From Isohypsibius dastychi (taxonomy: Eukaryota > Tardigrada > Eutardigrada > Parachela > Isohypsibiidae), in NCBI GenBank assembly GCA_034696485.1, contig JAQIWT010000176.1, positions 1 through 30,012 on the forward strand: 30,012 nucleotides of DNA. Direction: 5' to 3'. Position numbers and translations under genes: made by a program. Below the pieces are notes generated by a model. It was given only the letters and a program-made list of their open reading frames with translations, did no database searches and was not told the origin of the DNA. Positions 29,700 through 30,012 of the stretch are shown piece by piece (positions within the stretch are counted from its first letter, which is position 1; each line of letters begins with the position of its first letter).

Positions 29700-30012
29700 C
29701 TATGTTGACTTTCTCAGGTCTGATCACGGACTTTTTTACGGTCAGTGATTTCTAAAAGCTGAACCAGTAATTATGCGGAAAACTGAGTACGTTCTAGTAT
29801 GTACGTGAGCAAAACGTGAGCGAAAGATTGTTCCATCTATAAGGTTCAAAAACTTATGGCGCAGAGTATAATTATAAAAAACACAATAAAATGTGTCGGA
29901 TAAATTATATGGATAAGACTTGAGATCCCCAAAATTTCGGAATATGGAAAGAAACAGGAAGGCGCGCCGGTTTAAAGGATTTTATAATTTCCTTTGGGCG
30001 TTTCCGCCAGAA
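29700..30012. other. Window end, nothing recognised
   Basis: AT-rich with no open frame of note. GGCGCGCC at about 29961 is a GC-rich palindrome in otherwise AT-rich sequence. Confidence 0.4.

Overview
This is animal nuclear DNA, probably from an invertebrate and possibly an ecdysozoan. The coding signal is cut by short GT-AG introns, many with TTTTCAG-type acceptors. The recognisable proteins are metazoan: SAMHD1, S-adenosylmethionine synthetase, alpha-spectrin, and MATH-BTB and BTB-BACK proteins. Stretches between genes are AT-rich and full of small repeats and transposon remnants. I cannot name the species. There are no bacterial operons, rRNA, tRNA or CRISPR arrays. Layout: 1-905 holds palindromic GCATCGATGC-type repeats. 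959-3443, perhaps to 4027, is an intron-containing, broken SAMHD1-like dNTPase. 4154-6482 is an intron-containing, broken S-adenosylmethionine synthetase. 7562-8644 is a mostly intact MATH-BTB gene whose 5' end is missing or unclear. 8645-11250 is unassigned and holds a few exon-like stretches. 11323-12883 is a repeat island: a foldback element, two tandem palindromic units, a tandem duplication with an 18-bp CRE-like minisatellite, and a C-run/G-run hairpin. 13217-16841 is an internal fragment of alpha-spectrin, colinear with the family but full of stops, frameshifts and deletions, including loss of the SH3 region. 17202-17526 encodes an unrecognised single-pass membrane protein tail. 19169-26305 is best read as one BTB-BACK gene, with a possible first exon at 19169 and a main body from 23780. 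Its long first intron would hold a PIF/Harbinger-like MITE with TAA target duplications. 26306-30012 has one good minus-strand exon candidate and several inverted repeat arrays. The main pattern is that three unrelated conserved genes (SAMHD1, MAT, alpha-spectrin) lie in the same orientation as decayed copies that keep their introns. They are therefore not retrocopies. They look like segmentally duplicated or captured genomic fragments in a repeat-rich region. The two BTB-family genes between and after them still have open frames and consistent splice phases, which argues against a uniformly error-ridden assembly. The genes do not form a pathway. The interest lies in the decay pattern and in the small non-autonomous elements.
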